A DNA stretch of 64,000 nt, from assembly GCF_017487345.1 (NCBI RefSeq), contig NZ_CP062006.1, positions 2,858,001-2,922,000 on the forward strand, in the 5' to 3' direction. The translations under genes and the position numbers were made by a program. Shown piece after piece: positions 44,056-54,999 of this stretch (its first letter is position 1; the number at the start of each line of letters is the position of its first letter). Source of the stretch: Brevundimonas pondensis (GTDB lineage: Bacteria; Pseudomonadota; Alphaproteobacteria; Caulobacterales; Caulobacteraceae). The notes beneath the pieces are model-generated. The model ran no database searches. It was not told where the DNA came from and was given only the letters and a program-made list of their open reading frames with translations.

Positions 44056-45258
44056 ATGCGTGAAGCCGTCATCGTCTCCACCGCCCGCACCCCGATCGGC
44101 CGGGCCTATCGCGGGGCCTTCAACGACACCCAGGCCCAGCAGCTAGGGGCCCACGCCGTCAGGCACGCTGTCGCCCGCGCCGGAGTCGATCCCGCCGAGA
44201 TCGAGGACGTCGTCATGGGCGCGGCCCTGCAACAGGGGGCGACCGGGACCAATGTGGGCCGTCAGGTGGCCTTGGCGGCGGGCCTCCCCGCCTCCGTGCC
44301 GGGCATGAGCATCGACCGTCAGTGCGCCTCAGGTCTGATGGGGATCGCCACGGCGGCCAAGCAGGTGATTTTCGACAGTCAGAAGATGGCGGTCGGCGGC
44401 GGACTGGAGAGCATCTCCCTGGTCCAGAACCAGCACATGAACCTGTACCGGATGAAGGACGAGGCGCTGCTCAAGCTGTCGCCCCACATCTATATGTCGA
44501 TGCTGGAGACCGCCGAGGTGGTCAGCCGCCGCTACAACATCAGCCGCGACGCCCAGGACGAATACGCCCTGCAATCACAGCAGCGCACGGCGGCGGCTCA
44601 GGCCGCCGGTCATTTCGACGCCGAGATCGTGCCCATGACCACCTCCATGCTGGTCGTGGACAAGGCGACCGGCGAGACCTCTTCGAAGGAGGTGACCCTG
44701 TCGAAGGACGAGGGCAACCGCCCCGAGACCACGCTGGAGGGCCTGCAATCGCTGAAACCCGTCTTCGGCGGCGGCGAGGAGATCCAGCAGGGCGAGTTCA
44801 TCACCGCCGGTAATGCGTCGCAGCTGTCAGACGGAGCGTCCGCCTGCGTCATCATGGAGGCGGGCGAGGCGGTGAAGCGCGGCCTGCAGCCGCTCGGCGC
44901 CTATCGCGGCATGGCGGTAGCGGGCTGCGAGCCGGACGAGATGGGCATCGGCCCGGTCTTCGCCGTCCCCAAGCTGCTGAAACGCCACGGCCTGGCCATG
45001 GACGACATCGGCATCTGGGAGCTGAACGAGGCCTTCGCGGTCCAGGTCCTCTATTGCCGCGACAAGCTCGGCATCCCCAACGACCGGCTGAACGTCTCGG
45101 GCGGCGCCGTCTCCATCGGCCACCCCTACGGCATGTCGGGCGCGCGAATGACCGGCCATGTCCTGATCGAGGGCAAACGACGCGGGGCCAAGTACGGCGT
45201 CGTCACCATGTGCATCGGCGGCGGCATGGGGGCGGCGGGCCTCTTCGAAATCTACTGA
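44056..45258 (+). CDS. Thiolase family acyl-CoA acyltransferase
   Basis: A 400-residue thiolase with nucleophile Cys90 ([17 protein letters not shown]), [17 protein letters not shown] and the C-terminal [15 protein letters not shown]. It starts [22 protein letters not shown], typical of degradative (FadA-like) acetyl-CoA C-acyltransferases rather than PhaA. AGAGAG lies upstream of the ATG, a weak ribosome binding site. With the SDR gene before it, it likely completes a beta-oxidation cycle. It overlaps the convergent WYL regulator by 7 bp. Confidence 0.9.
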   Translation: MREAVIVSTARTPIGRAYRGAFNDTQAQQLGAHAVRHAVARAGVDPAEIEDVVMGAALQQGATGTNVGRQVALAAGLPASVPGMSIDRQCASGLMGIATAAKQVIFDSQKMAVGGGLESISLVQNQHMNLYRMKDEALLKLSPHIYMSMLETAEVVSRRYNISRDAQDEYALQSQQRTAAAQAAGHFDAEIVPMTTSMLVVDKATGETSSKEVTLSKDEGNRPETTLEGLQSLKPVFGGGEEIQQGEFITAGNASQLSDGASACVIMEAGEAVKRGLQPLGAYRGMAVAGCEPDEMGIGPVFAVPKLLKRHGLAMDDIGIWELNEAFAVQVLYCRDKLGIPNDRLNVSGGAVSIGHPYGMSGARMTGHVLIEGKRRGAKYGVVTMCIGGGMGAAGLFEIY

Positions 45259-45962
45259 GGTCCCTCGCACTCGACGGCCCGTCGCGCCTCCATCGCTGCG
45301 AACCAGCGCTGGCGCAGGACGGCGGGCCGACCGGGATAACGCTCATCCAGAAACTCCGCGTCGACCACCCGGTCGGCGCGGAAGCTGCGGAAGTCCTCGC
45401 GCGTCTCGCACCAGGCCAGCAGCAGGCGCGCTCTCTCGTGATAGCCGATCAGGAAGGGCCAGATGACGCGCGTCGTCTCGCGCCCCTGCTCGTCGGCGTA
45501 GAAGAGACGCAGCTTGCGACCGGCGTGGATCCAGGCCCGCACCCGCGCCAGGTCCACGGTCTCGATCTTCTGCTCCCACGGTGGGGGCGTGGCCACCGAG
45601 GGCTCCAGCACCACCGGTCGCAGGCGTTCGGGCACGATGGCGGCGATCTTGGCGGTCAGGTCGCGCGCCGCCCGCGCCAGGGCCGGATCGCCGCGCGCCG
45701 CCACCCACTGCGCGCCCAGCACCGCGGCCTCGATCTCGTCCGAGGTCAGCATCAGCGGCGGCAGGTCGAAACCGCCGTCCAGCACATAGCCCAGTCCCGC
45801 CTCGCCCCGGATCGGCACCCGCTGGCCCAGCAGGGCGGCGATGTCGCGATAGATGGTGCGTTTCGAGGTCTCCAGCTCGGCCGCGATGGCGTCGGCCGTC
45901 ACCGGACGCGAGGCCCGGCGCAGCACCTGGATGATCTGGAACAGTCGGTCGGCGCGTCTCAT
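45252..45962 (-). CDS. YafY/WYL-domain transcriptional regulator
   Basis: A 236-residue regulator. The N-terminal HTH ([44 protein letters not shown]) precedes a WYL ligand-sensing domain ([56 protein letters not shown] shown in part). It is transcribed divergently from a glutathione S-transferase; the shared 111-bp region contains a long inverted repeat, suggesting it represses itself and the GST gene. ATG 45962 gives MRRADRLFQ; the longer ORF start at 45995 would run into the operator. Confidence 0.9.
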   Translation of the reverse strand: MRRADRLFQIIQVLRRASRPVTADAIAAELETSKRTIYRDIAALLGQRVPIRGEAGLGYVLDGGFDLPPLMLTSDEIEAAVLGAQWVAARGDPALARAARDLTAKIAAIVPERLRPVVLEPSVATPPPWEQKIETVDLARVRAWIHAGRKLRLFYADEQGRETTRVIWPFLIGYHERARLLLAWCETREDFRSFRADRVVDAEFLDERYPGRPAVLRQRWFAAMEARRAVECEGPQ

Positions 45963-45981
45963 GTCCCCACCCTGGCCGAAG

Positions 45982-46018
45982 ACTGCTGACAGCATGGTGG
46001 CAGCAGGGTGTCAGTAGT
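45982..46018. promoter_or_regulatory. Inverted-repeat operator between WYL regulator and GST genes
   Basis: ACTGCTGACA (45982-45991) and TGTCAGTAGT (46009-46018) are inverted repeats matching at 9 of 10 positions, separated by 17 bp. The centre also contains TGGCAGCAG, a partial third half-site. The site lies 20-56 bp from the regulator start and 56-92 bp from the GST start. Confidence 0.7.
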
Positions 46019-46073
46019 CAAGACGGACCGCCGCCGACGCTCCGTCGCGGCGCGATATCTGGGAGGATTATCG

Positions 46074-46685
46074 ATGCTGACCCTGTTCCACGCCCCCTGG
46101 TCCCGTTCCTCGCGCCTGGTCTGGCTGGTCGAGGAACTGGGAGCCGACTGCCGCATCGAATACTGCGACATCCGCCGCATGGACGGCGCGGGCGCGGCCG
46201 ACCCGAAGAACCCCCACCCCGACGGCAAGGTCCCGGCCCTGCTGCACGACGGCGCCCTGATCACGGAATCGGCGGCGGTCGCTCTCTATCTGACCGGACT
46301 TCACCCCGAAGCCGGCCTGGGCTTCCCGCCCGGCGCACCGGAACGTGGCCCCCTGCTGACCTGGCTGTTCTGGGGAACAGGCGAGTTCGAGCCCTCGCTG
46401 TGGAACAAGGTCACGGGCGCGGTCGAGGCCGACGCCTATGCCAAGGCCCGCTACGACGCCGCCGTCACCCGCCTGCTGGAGGCCCTATGGGAAGGCCCCT
46501 GGCTGATGGGCGACCGCTTCACCGTGGCCGACGTTCTGATCGGCAGCACTGTAGCCTGGGCGCGCGAGCACCTGCCGGAAAGCCCGGTGCTGGACGCCTA
46601 TGTCGAGCGGCTGGCGTCTCGCCCCGCCCACGCCCGCGCCATCGCCCGGGACGGCGCCCCGCCGCAGTTTGCTCAAGCCAGCTAG
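46074..46685 (+). CDS. Glutathione S-transferase family protein
   Basis: A 203-residue GST. The N-terminal thioredoxin fold is MLTLFHAPWSRSSRLVWLVEELG with a Ser/Arg rather than Cys catalytic region, the cis-Pro motif DGKVPALLHDG, and ITESAAVALYL for glutathione gamma-glutamyl binding. The C-terminal helical domain includes WLMGDRFTVADVLIGSTVAWA. GGAGG lies 7-9 nt before the ATG. Its divergent WYL regulator and operator imply inducible expression, perhaps by electrophiles. The substrate is unknown. Confidence 0.9.
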   Translation: MLTLFHAPWSRSSRLVWLVEELGADCRIEYCDIRRMDGAGAADPKNPHPDGKVPALLHDGALITESAAVALYLTGLHPEAGLGFPPGAPERGPLLTWLFWGTGEFEPSLWNKVTGAVEADAYAKARYDAAVTRLLEALWEGPWLMGDRFTVADVLIGSTVAWAREHLPESPVLDAYVERLASRPAHARAIARDGAPPQFAQAS

Positions 46686-46691
46686 ACCGCT

Positions 46692-48100
<1,409 letters not shown>

Positions 48101-48104
<4 letters not shown>

Positions 48105-49888
48105 CGCGCGTCCTGCCACGAGCGGCTGAGCAGGACCGCGCAGTTGATGATCCCCACCAGGGAATAGGTCTGCGGGTAGTTGCCCCACAGCTCTCCGTCC
48201 TGAAGCGCGATGTCCTCGCTGAGCAGGCCCGCATGGGTGCGCCGGCTGAGCATCTCGTCAAAGATGGTCCTCGCCTCCTCGGTTCGACCATTCAGGTGCA
48301 GGGCCTCGATGAACCAGAAGGTGCAGAAGTTGAAGGCCGTCTCCGGCTCGCCGAAGTCGTCGGGGTGGATGTAACGGAACAGATAGGGGCCGCGCTTCAG
48401 GTCGCGCTCGACCGCCTCGAAGGTCTTGACCTGACGCGGGTCGCGGGCGTCGAGGAAGCCCAGATCGGTCATCTGCAACAGGGATGCGTCCAACTCGGTC
48501 CCGCCGAAGCTGGCGGCGAAACGGCCCTCGTGCGGCAAATAGGCCTCGGTCTCGATGCGCGCCCGGATTAGACGCGCCCGTTCGTCCCACAGCTCGCCAC
48601 GCTCGGTCAGGCCCAGATGCCGCGCCGCCTTGGCCAGCCGGTCGCAGGCGGCCCAGCACATGACCGAGGAATAGGTGTGGACCCGAGCGATGGTGCGGAA
48701 CTCCCACAGGCCCGCGTCGGTCTGGTCGTGCATGGAGAAGGCGCGATCGCCGACCTGTTCCAGGGCATGGAAGTCCTCGATCGTGCCGGGCCGCAGCAAA
48801 CGCTCGTCGAAGAAGGCCTGAACCAGCGGCAGGACGATCTGGCCATAGACGTCGTGCTGCAGATGCTCGTGCGCCTGATTGCCGACGCGCACCGGCTTCA
48901 TGCCGCGATAGCCCTCGACGCTATCCACGACCCGCTCGCCGATGTCCGCCTCCAGCCCCACGCCATAGACCGGCTGGACGTGGCCGCCCTGGGCGTCGTC
49001 CACCAGATTGCGCAGATAGCCGAGGTAGTTCTCCAGGATGTCCACGGCGCCCAGCCGGTTCAGCGCCCGCACCGTGTAATAGGCGTCGCGGACCCAGCAG
49101 AAGCGATAGTCCCAGTTGCGCCCGCTCTCCGAGAACTCGGGCACCGAGGTGGTCATGGCGGCGACGATGGCGCCGGTTTCCTCATAGACGCAGAGCTTCA
49201 GGGTGATGGCGGCGCGGATCACCGCCTCCTGCCAGTCCAGCGGCACATAGAGGGTCCGGGTCCACAGCTTCCAGTGCAGGATGGTCTGATCCAGCGCCGC
49301 CGACACCCCCTCCATGACCGACTGATCATAGCCCTCATCGGGGCCGAGGAAGAAGGCCAACTCGCCCTCCAGCCGGAAGGTCCGCTCGTTCTGGACATGG
49401 GTGACAGGGCAGTTGGTGGTCAGCCGCAGCGTCAGATCGGTGCACAGGTAGCGGATATGGTTGGAGCCCGAGGTCTGTTCGGCCCGACGCGCGCCCCAGT
49501 CCGCCGAGGGCCGTAGCCGCACGGTGATGCGCGGCGCGCCCGACAGGGGCCGCACCACCCGCGCAAAGGCGATGGGGCGATAGATGCGCGAGTGCTTGAG
49601 GTGGCGCGGCGCGAAGTCGAGGACCTCGACCGAGGCCCCGCGTTCGTCGGTCATCACCGTGCGCAGGACAGCGGTGTTGCGAACATAGGCCTGCTCGATG
49701 GCCGTCATGTCGGCCAGTTCGATGGCCCAGAAGCCATGGTCGGGATCATCACCGTCCATCAGGGCCGAAAACACCGGATCGCCGTCGACGCGCGGGGCGC
49801 AGGCCCAGACGAAACGCCCTGCCCGGTCGATCAGGGCGCTGACCGAGCAGTTGCCGATCGGGGCGAGGTCGAGGTTCGGGCGGCTCAT
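48101..49888 (-). CDS. Glycoside hydrolase family 15 protein (trehalase or glucoamylase-like)
   Basis: A cytoplasmic (no signal peptide) 595-residue GH15 protein. The N-terminal beta-sandwich begins LDLAPIGNCSVSALIDRAG. The (alpha/alpha)6 barrel has RNWDYRFCWVRDAYYTVRAL, the general-acid region VEGYRGMKPVRVGNQAHEH, and the C-terminal LLSEDIALQDGELWGNYPQTYS that carries the catalytic base region. GH15 proteins encoded with ots genes have been characterised as trehalases in some actinobacteria and archaea. It overlaps otsA by 4 bp and otsB by 4 bp, so the three are made together, putting potential trehalose synthesis and hydrolysis in one operon. Confidence 0.9.
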
Positions 49889-50664
49889 GCGGCGCCTCCT
49901 TCAATCTGATCCAGCCAGTCGAGAACGGCGACGACATTCTCCAGCCGATAACGCGCGGCGGTCGGCCGCTCAGGCCCGACCAGAACGCCGAACCCGCCCA
50001 GGGTCTCGGCCGCTTCAAAGCCATGCTCGTCGGTCAGGTCGTCGCCGACCATGACGGGGATCGCCCCCTTGAACGGCGCCTCGGCCATGAAGGCGGTCAG
50101 GGCCGCGCCCTTGTCCGTGCCGGGCGTCTTGAGCTCCAGCACCATGGAACCGGGCTGCAAGGCCAGGCCGGTTTCCTTGGCGAGGGCCGCGGCCAGGGCC
50201 AAGGCCTCTGCCGAGACGCCCGGCGCCTGGCGGTAATGCAGGCCCGCCGCCAGGGTCTTGTCCTCCACGATCACGCCCGGCCGGTCGGCGGCGAAGGCGT
50301 CGAAGGCGGCCACCGCGCGGCGCACCGCCGGGTCCGGCGCCCGATTGGCGAAGGTGCCATCGCCCCGCCGTCTTTGCAGGCCGTGCACCCCGGAGGCCGC
50401 CCGTGCGGCCCCGTCGCTGATGCGGTCGATCTCCTTCAGCGTCCGCCCGCTGACAATGGCGACCCGCCCCTCCAGCCGATCCGTCAGCCGCCTCAGCACC
50501 TCGGTCCTGCGCGTATCCGGTCCCACGGCGTCCGGCGTCGGCTCCAGAGGCGCCAGCACGCCGTCCAGATCAAGAAACAGGGCGGGCTTTTGAAGGGCGG
50601 CGGGCGGTTCGGGCAGGCGTGATACGATCACCCCGGATGCAGACAGCATAAGGTCCGGACTCAT
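49885..50664 (-). CDS. otsB: Trehalose-6-phosphate phosphatase
   Basis: HAD-type phosphatase releasing trehalose. About 259 residues: motif I ALFLDLDGVLAPLEPTPDAV, VAIVSGRTLKEID, SGVHGLQRRRG, LELKTPGTDKGAALTAFM and motif IV PVMVGDDLTDEHGFEAA. The GDDLTDE signature is diagnostic of OtsB. I chose the ATG at 50664 (MSPDLMLSASG); ATG 50649 is also possible and neither has a strong ribosome binding site. First gene of the operon. Confidence 0.92.
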   Translation of the reverse strand: MSPDLMLSASGVIVSRLPEPPAALQKPALFLDLDGVLAPLEPTPDAVGPDTRRTEVLRRLTDRLEGRVAIVSGRTLKEIDRISDGAARAASGVHGLQRRRGDGTFANRAPDPAVRRAVAAFDAFAADRPGVIVEDKTLAAGLHYRQAPGVSAEALALAAALAKETGLALQPGSMVLELKTPGTDKGAALTAFMAEAPFKGAIPVMVGDDLTDEHGFEAAETLGGFGVLVGPERPTAARYRLENVVAVLDWLDQIEGGAA

Positions 50665-50832
50665 TTTCTGGCTGTTATCGAGACTGCTTGAAACGCACGG
50701 CGGGCCGGAAGGTTGTCCCTGGGGGTGACATTTCCGTCGCACCCCCGCCATTGTGCGAACACGCCAGATGGGGCAATTCGCGCAGACGCCATGAAGAACC
50801 GTCTCAGCGGTCCGGCGTCAGGAGCCCAAGCC

Positions 50833-51825
50833 ATGCCCGATACGATCCACTCATCGCCTGAGCAGATCGCCGCGATGACGGACCGAGCGCGCGAGGTCGT
50901 GCGTCTGAACATCGAGGCTCTGGAGGCGCTGGAGCGCTCCATCGACGTCTCCATCGCGCGCGCCTGCGACATCATCCTGTCGCGGCCGGGCTATCTGGTC
51001 GTGACCGGCATGGGCAAGTCAGGCCACATCGGCGGCAAGATCGCCGCCACCCTGGCCTCGACCGGCACCAACTCCTTCTTCGTCCATCCGGCGGAGATGA
51101 GCCACGGCGACCTGGGCATGCTGCGCCCCGACACCACCCTGCTGGCCATCTCCAATTCGGGCGAGAGCCGCGAACTGCGCGATCCCCTGATCTTCTGCCA
51201 GCGCAACGACATTCCGGTCATCGGCATCACCCAGCGCCCCGGCAGCTTCCTGGGTCGCCACTCGGCGGTCAGCCTGACCATGCCCAAGGTGGCCGAGGCC
51301 TGCCCCAACGGCCTGGCGCCGACCACCTCGACCCTGATGACCCTGGCCATCGGCGACGCCCTGGCCATGGTGCTGATGGACCGCCGCGGCTTCACCCGGG
51401 AGGACTTCGGCCTGCACCACCCCGGCGGCGCCCTGGGCATGAGCCTGCAAAGCGTGCGCGAATGGATGGGCGACAACGCCGCCAAGCCCGAAGGCGTGCC
51501 GCTGGACGCTGACTTCAGCGCCGTGGTTTCGGCCATCTCCGCCGGGCGCAAGGGCGCCGTCGCCGTCCTGCACGCTGACGGCGGCCTGGCCGGAGTCATC
51601 ACCGACGGCGACATCCGTCGCGCCTTCTCCAGCGACATCACCGCCATACGCGCTCAGGACATCATGAGCCGCTCGCCCATCACCGTCGATCCCGACGCGC
51701 GCATGAGCGATGTCGTTGACCTGCTGAGCGCCAACAAGATCGCCAGCCTTTTCGTGGTCGAGAACGACCGCCCGGTCGCCGTCATCCACGTGGCCGAACT
51801 GATGCAGGCGGGTTACGTCTCCTGA
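50833..51825 (+). CDS. kpsF: D-arabinose-5-phosphate isomerase (KpsF/GutQ family)
   Basis: Converts ribulose-5-phosphate to arabinose-5-phosphate, the first step to Kdo for LPS and capsule. 330 residues. The SIS domain has YLVVTGMGKSGHIGGKIAATLASTG shown in part, HPAEMSHGDLGML and LAISNSGESRELRD; EDFGLHHPGGALGMSL links to two CBS domains (GVITDGDIRRAF, DIMSRSPITVDPDARMSDVVDLL). ATG 50833 (MPDTIHSSPEQ) has AGGAG 8 nt upstream. It is the first gene of the polysaccharide locus. Whether it is the KdsD for LPS or a capsule-dedicated copy cannot be told here. Confidence 0.93.
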   Translation: MPDTIHSSPEQIAAMTDRAREVVRLNIEALEALERSIDVSIARACDIILSRPGYLVVTGMGKSGHIGGKIAATLASTGTNSFFVHPAEMSHGDLGMLRPDTTLLAISNSGESRELRDPLIFCQRNDIPVIGITQRPGSFLGRHSAVSLTMPKVAEACPNGLAPTTSTLMTLAIGDALAMVLMDRRGFTREDFGLHHPGGALGMSLQSVREWMGDNAAKPEGVPLDADFSAVVSAISAGRKGAVAVLHADGGLAGVITDGDIRRAFSSDITAIRAQDIMSRSPITVDPDARMSDVVDLLSANKIASLFVVENDRPVAVIHVAELMQAGYVS

Positions 51826-51857
51826 ACGGAGACGTCCCGCCGCCACCCGGAATTCGC

Positions 51858-53162
51858 ATGCCCTCGGTCTGCCTAGACGCCTTCAACATCGCCCTGCCCA
51901 AGGGGTCCGGCATCGCGACATACGGGCGAAACCTCATCCAGGATCTCGGCGCCGTCGGCATCGAGGCCCAGCTTCTGTACGGCCCGCACGGACCGATAGG
52001 CGACAGCCGGCTTCTGGATACGGTTGCACTGACCGACGCGCCCGCGCCCAAGGGACGCCCCGCCAAGATCCGGCGTTGGGCCCAGACGCTGGGCGGCCGT
52101 TTCGGGCGCACGGCTCACCCGGTCACCCTGTCCGAGGAGGTGATCTGGGCCGAGGCCGGCGGCGGTCGTCCCCCGGTGGAGCGCTTCTGGGCCGCTCGAA
52201 GCCTGTTTGAACTCGGCTACCGTGCGCACCGCGCCTACGGGACGTTCACGCCGGTCAGCTTTCCTTCAGGGCCGACGCGACCGGACGCCGCCCATTGGAC
52301 CTGCCCCATGCCCCTGTCGGCGCGCGGCATGCCCAACCTCTACACCTTCCACGACCTGATCCCGCTGAAGCTGCCGCACAGCACCATGGACGACAAGAAG
52401 GCCTTCCTGGACATGTGCCGGGAGATCGCCCGCCGCGCCGATCACATGGTCGCCGTGTCCGAGACGACGCGTCAGGATGTCATCAAATTGCTGGGTGTGG
52501 ACGAGAAGCGCATCACCACCACCTACCAGTCGGTCAACCTGCCCGCCCAGGCCACCGAACGCCCCGACGCCGAGGTCCAGGCCTACAACGAGGGCGTTTT
52601 TGATCTGGGGTGGAAAGACTATTTTCTCTACTACGGCGCCATCGAACCCAAGAAGAACGTCGGGCGACTGGTTGAGGCCTATCTGGCCTCAGGCGTCAGC
52701 ACGCCCCTGGTGATCGTCGGCGGCCGTTCCTGGCTGGACGGGGGCGAGACGGCCCTGATCCATTCAGTCGTCAACGGCGCCAACGCCCTGCGCAAGGGGC
52801 GCATCCGCCAGCATGAGTTCCTGTCCTCCGCCATGCTGCATTCACTGGTTCGAGGGGCCAAGGCCACGCTCTTCCCTTCGCTTTACGAAGGCTTCGGCCT
52901 GCCGGTTCTGGAATCCATGCAGATGGGAACGGCAGTCCTGACCTCCACCGGCGGCTCCCTGCCCGAAGTGGCCGGCGACGCGGCTCTGGTGGTCGCGCCG
53001 GACGACGTCGAAGCCATCAAGCGCGGCATCATCGCACTGGACGCTGACGACGCCCTGCGCGCGGACCTAGAAGCCCGAGGCCGTATTCAGGCCCGTCGCT
53101 TCACCCCGGCCGCCCACCAGGAACGGCTGGCCGCCGTTTACGCCGGTCTGGGGCTACGGTGA
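51858..53162 (+). CDS. Family 4 glycosyltransferase
   Basis: A 434-residue GT-B enzyme. The N-terminal half has LDAFNIALPKGSGIATYGRNL, typical of mannosyl/rhamnosyltransferases in O-antigen loci, and NLYTFHDLIPLKLPH. The C-terminal half has FLYYGAIEPKKNVGRLVEAYL, the acidic ATLFPSLYEGFGLPVLESMQMG with the E-x7-E motif, and STGGSLPEVAGDAALVV. It lies 32 bp after kpsF. The stop overlaps the next GTG start (GTGA). Donor and acceptor cannot be predicted. Confidence 0.88.
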   Translation: MPSVCLDAFNIALPKGSGIATYGRNLIQDLGAVGIEAQLLYGPHGPIGDSRLLDTVALTDAPAPKGRPAKIRRWAQTLGGRFGRTAHPVTLSEEVIWAEAGGGRPPVERFWAARSLFELGYRAHRAYGTFTPVSFPSGPTRPDAAHWTCPMPLSARGMPNLYTFHDLIPLKLPHSTMDDKKAFLDMCREIARRADHMVAVSETTRQDVIKLLGVDEKRITTTYQSVNLPAQATERPDAEVQAYNEGVFDLGWKDYFLYYGAIEPKKNVGRLVEAYLASGVSTPLVIVGGRSWLDGGETALIHSVVNGANALRKGRIRQHEFLSSAMLHSLVRGAKATLFPSLYEGFGLPVLESMQMGTAVLTSTGGSLPEVAGDAALVVAPDDVEAIKRGIIALDADDALRADLEARGRIQARRFTPAAHQERLAAVYAGLGLR

Positions 53163-54433
53163 CGCGCCCGGTCCTCTTCGACGCATCCCGGCTGGTCAGC
53201 CGCAACAGCCGTAGCGCGCCGACCGGCATCGACCGGGTCTGCCTCGCCTACGCCGAATGGCTGCTGGCCATGCCATCCGTTGATCTGATTCCGGTGCGGG
53301 GACGTCGCGGCGGACTTGTAGCTGTGGATCGGATCTGGTTCGGCGACCTGGTTCGCGACGTCCGTGAGCGCTGGAACGGGGACCGCGCCGTCTATCGGCC
53401 ACAGGACCATGCGCTTGATCTGGCCCTGCGCATGCCGCTGGATCAACGTGTCGCCCTGCGGGAAGAAAGTCCGCCGGACACGCCTCCGAAGAAATCCGCA
53501 CGGCGGCTAGCGGCCGCACCACGCCTGCTGGCCAGCCGACGTCTTCCGCCCCTGTCCGCCGGCGCCCTGTATCTGAACGCCGCCCACACGGGTCTGGAGG
53601 ATGACAGCATCCTGACTACGCTCGGCGACGCCGGCGTCGAGCGCGTGGTGCTGCTGCACGACCTCATCCCGATCACCCACCCGGAGTATTGCCGTCCGGG
53701 GGACGACCAGAAGCATCGCCGGCGGCTGAACACCATCCTGAACCACGCCGACGCCGTGATCGTGAACTCCCGCTACACGGGCGATGAACTGCGTCGCTTC
53801 GCGGCTGCAGAGAACCGCCGTCCTCCACGCACCATCGTCGCCCACCTCGGTGTCGAAGACGTCTTCCGCCAGCGCCCGGCGTCCACGACGGCGCCGACGC
53901 TCCCCTATTTTCTCCATGTCGGCACGGTTGAGGGCCGCAAGAATCTGGCCTTCCTCCTGACCATCTGGTCGCGTCTTGCCGAAGTCATGGGCGAAGCCGC
54001 ACCCCAGTTGGTGCTCGTCGGCAGCCATGGCTGGGAAAGCGAAGCGGTTCTGGATCACCTCGAGCGCTCGCCTCGAATCCAGAAACTGGTTCATCATGTC
54101 GCCGGGGTCGGCGACGACACCTTGATGCAACTCATGGCAGGCGCGCGCGCCCTTCTGGCTCCCTCGTCGGTCGAAGGGTTCGATCTGCCTGCGGTCGAAG
54201 CCCGCACCATGGGGGTTCCCGTCATAGCCTCCGACATTCCGGTGCACCGTGAAGTCGCGCCCGACGCCGTACTGGTGGACCCCATCGACGGGCTCGGATG
54301 GCTGCGCGCCATTCAGGCAGCAGTGGATGCGCCTGCCGCCCAGGCGGCCCGCTTCTCGCCCACCTGGGACGGGCATTTCGCCGTGGTAGGCGCAGCTCTT
54401 GACCTGCCCGGCCGCGCGACCGACCGCGCCTAG
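53159..54433 (+). CDS. Family 4 glycosyltransferase
   Basis: A 424-residue GT-B enzyme starting from GTG overlapping the preceding stop. FDASRLVSRNSRSAPTGIDRVCLAYA opens the acceptor domain (shown in part); LLHDLIPITHPEYC, ADAVIVNSRYTGDELRRF, YFLHVGTVEGRKNLAFLL and LAPSSVEGFDLPAVEARTMGVPV with VPVIASDIPVHREVA form the donor domain. PTGIDRV is a recurring feature in enzymes that act on lipid-linked oligosaccharides. It converges with the small gene at 54430 and overlaps its end by 4 bp. Confidence 0.88.
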   Translation: MTRPVLFDASRLVSRNSRSAPTGIDRVCLAYAEWLLAMPSVDLIPVRGRRGGLVAVDRIWFGDLVRDVRERWNGDRAVYRPQDHALDLALRMPLDQRVALREESPPDTPPKKSARRLAAAPRLLASRRLPPLSAGALYLNAAHTGLEDDSILTTLGDAGVERVVLLHDLIPITHPEYCRPGDDQKHRRRLNTILNHADAVIVNSRYTGDELRRFAAAENRRPPRTIVAHLGVEDVFRQRPASTTAPTLPYFLHVGTVEGRKNLAFLLTIWSRLAEVMGEAAPQLVLVGSHGWESEAVLDHLERSPRIQKLVHHVAGVGDDTLMQLMAGARALLAPSSVEGFDLPAVEARTMGVPVIASDIPVHREVAPDAVLVDPIDGLGWLRAIQAAVDAPAAQAARFSPTWDGHFAVVGAALDLPGRATDRA

Positions 54434-54999
54434 GCGACCGCCTCCAACGCCGACAGCAGAACCTGATCCGCGCGCCGATCCCGCAGTCGCCAGACAACGC
54501 CGCTCAGATAGGCGTCGACCGTTCTCGCCAGAGCGGCGTCGAAACGCACGGGATCGTCCAGGCGCACGACATGCCAGGGCATCCCCCTCGCGGAGGCCAA
54601 CCATGAAACCGTCTCCGACGCCGCGGGAACGTCCAGCCGTCCGCCCAGCATGCTCGCCGGGTCGGGCGTCCAGGCCGCAACGGTTCCGGCCCTCGCGCCC
54701 TTCAGGGCGTCCGACAGGGCCAAGGCCGTGAAACCGGCGCGGAAATAGTCGTCCCGTTCCGAACGTTCGCCGAGCAACCCGGCGTTATGCAACTGGACCA
54801 GAGCCTCAGGCGCCAGGCCGTTCATCGCCCGGCTTCGGACAGGGGCGGGCGCGGCGAACTTGCCCGGAGCATAGAGCATGGCCTGGCTCGGCAGGGTCTG
54901 GACGGTGACGGCCTCCGTGACGGCGGCGGCAGCCATTTCGACATCCGCATCCGTCGGTGCAACGGCGATCAAGATGATTGAGGACGCCTTGCCGCTCAT
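54430..54999 (-). CDS. Hypothetical protein in polysaccharide locus
   Basis: A 189-residue cytoplasmic protein (MSGKASSIILIAVAPTDADVE) with no motif I recognise. Stretches include TVQTLPSQAMLYAPGKFA, LAPEALVQLHNAGLLGERSERDDYFRAGF and a C-terminal helix RTVDAYLSGVVWRLRDRRADQVL. It overlaps the larger upstream glycosyltransferase gene by 4 bp (ATGA type) and so probably acts with it. Conserved hydrophobic patterns suggest a Rossmann-like or small accessory domain, but this is a guess. Confidence 0.65.
   Translation of the reverse strand: MSGKASSIILIAVAPTDADVEMAAAAVTEAVTVQTLPSQAMLYAPGKFAAPAPVRSRAMNGLAPEALVQLHNAGLLGERSERDDYFRAGFTALALSDALKGARAGTVAAWTPDPASMLGGRLDVPAASETVSWLASARGMPWHVVRLDDPVRFDAALARTVDAYLSGVVWRLRDRRADQVLLSALEAVA

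Noticed and set aside
43863..44063. 66-residue ORF before the second thiolase
   Set aside because: Arg-rich random composition, no ribosome binding site, and it overlaps the likely promoter and leader.
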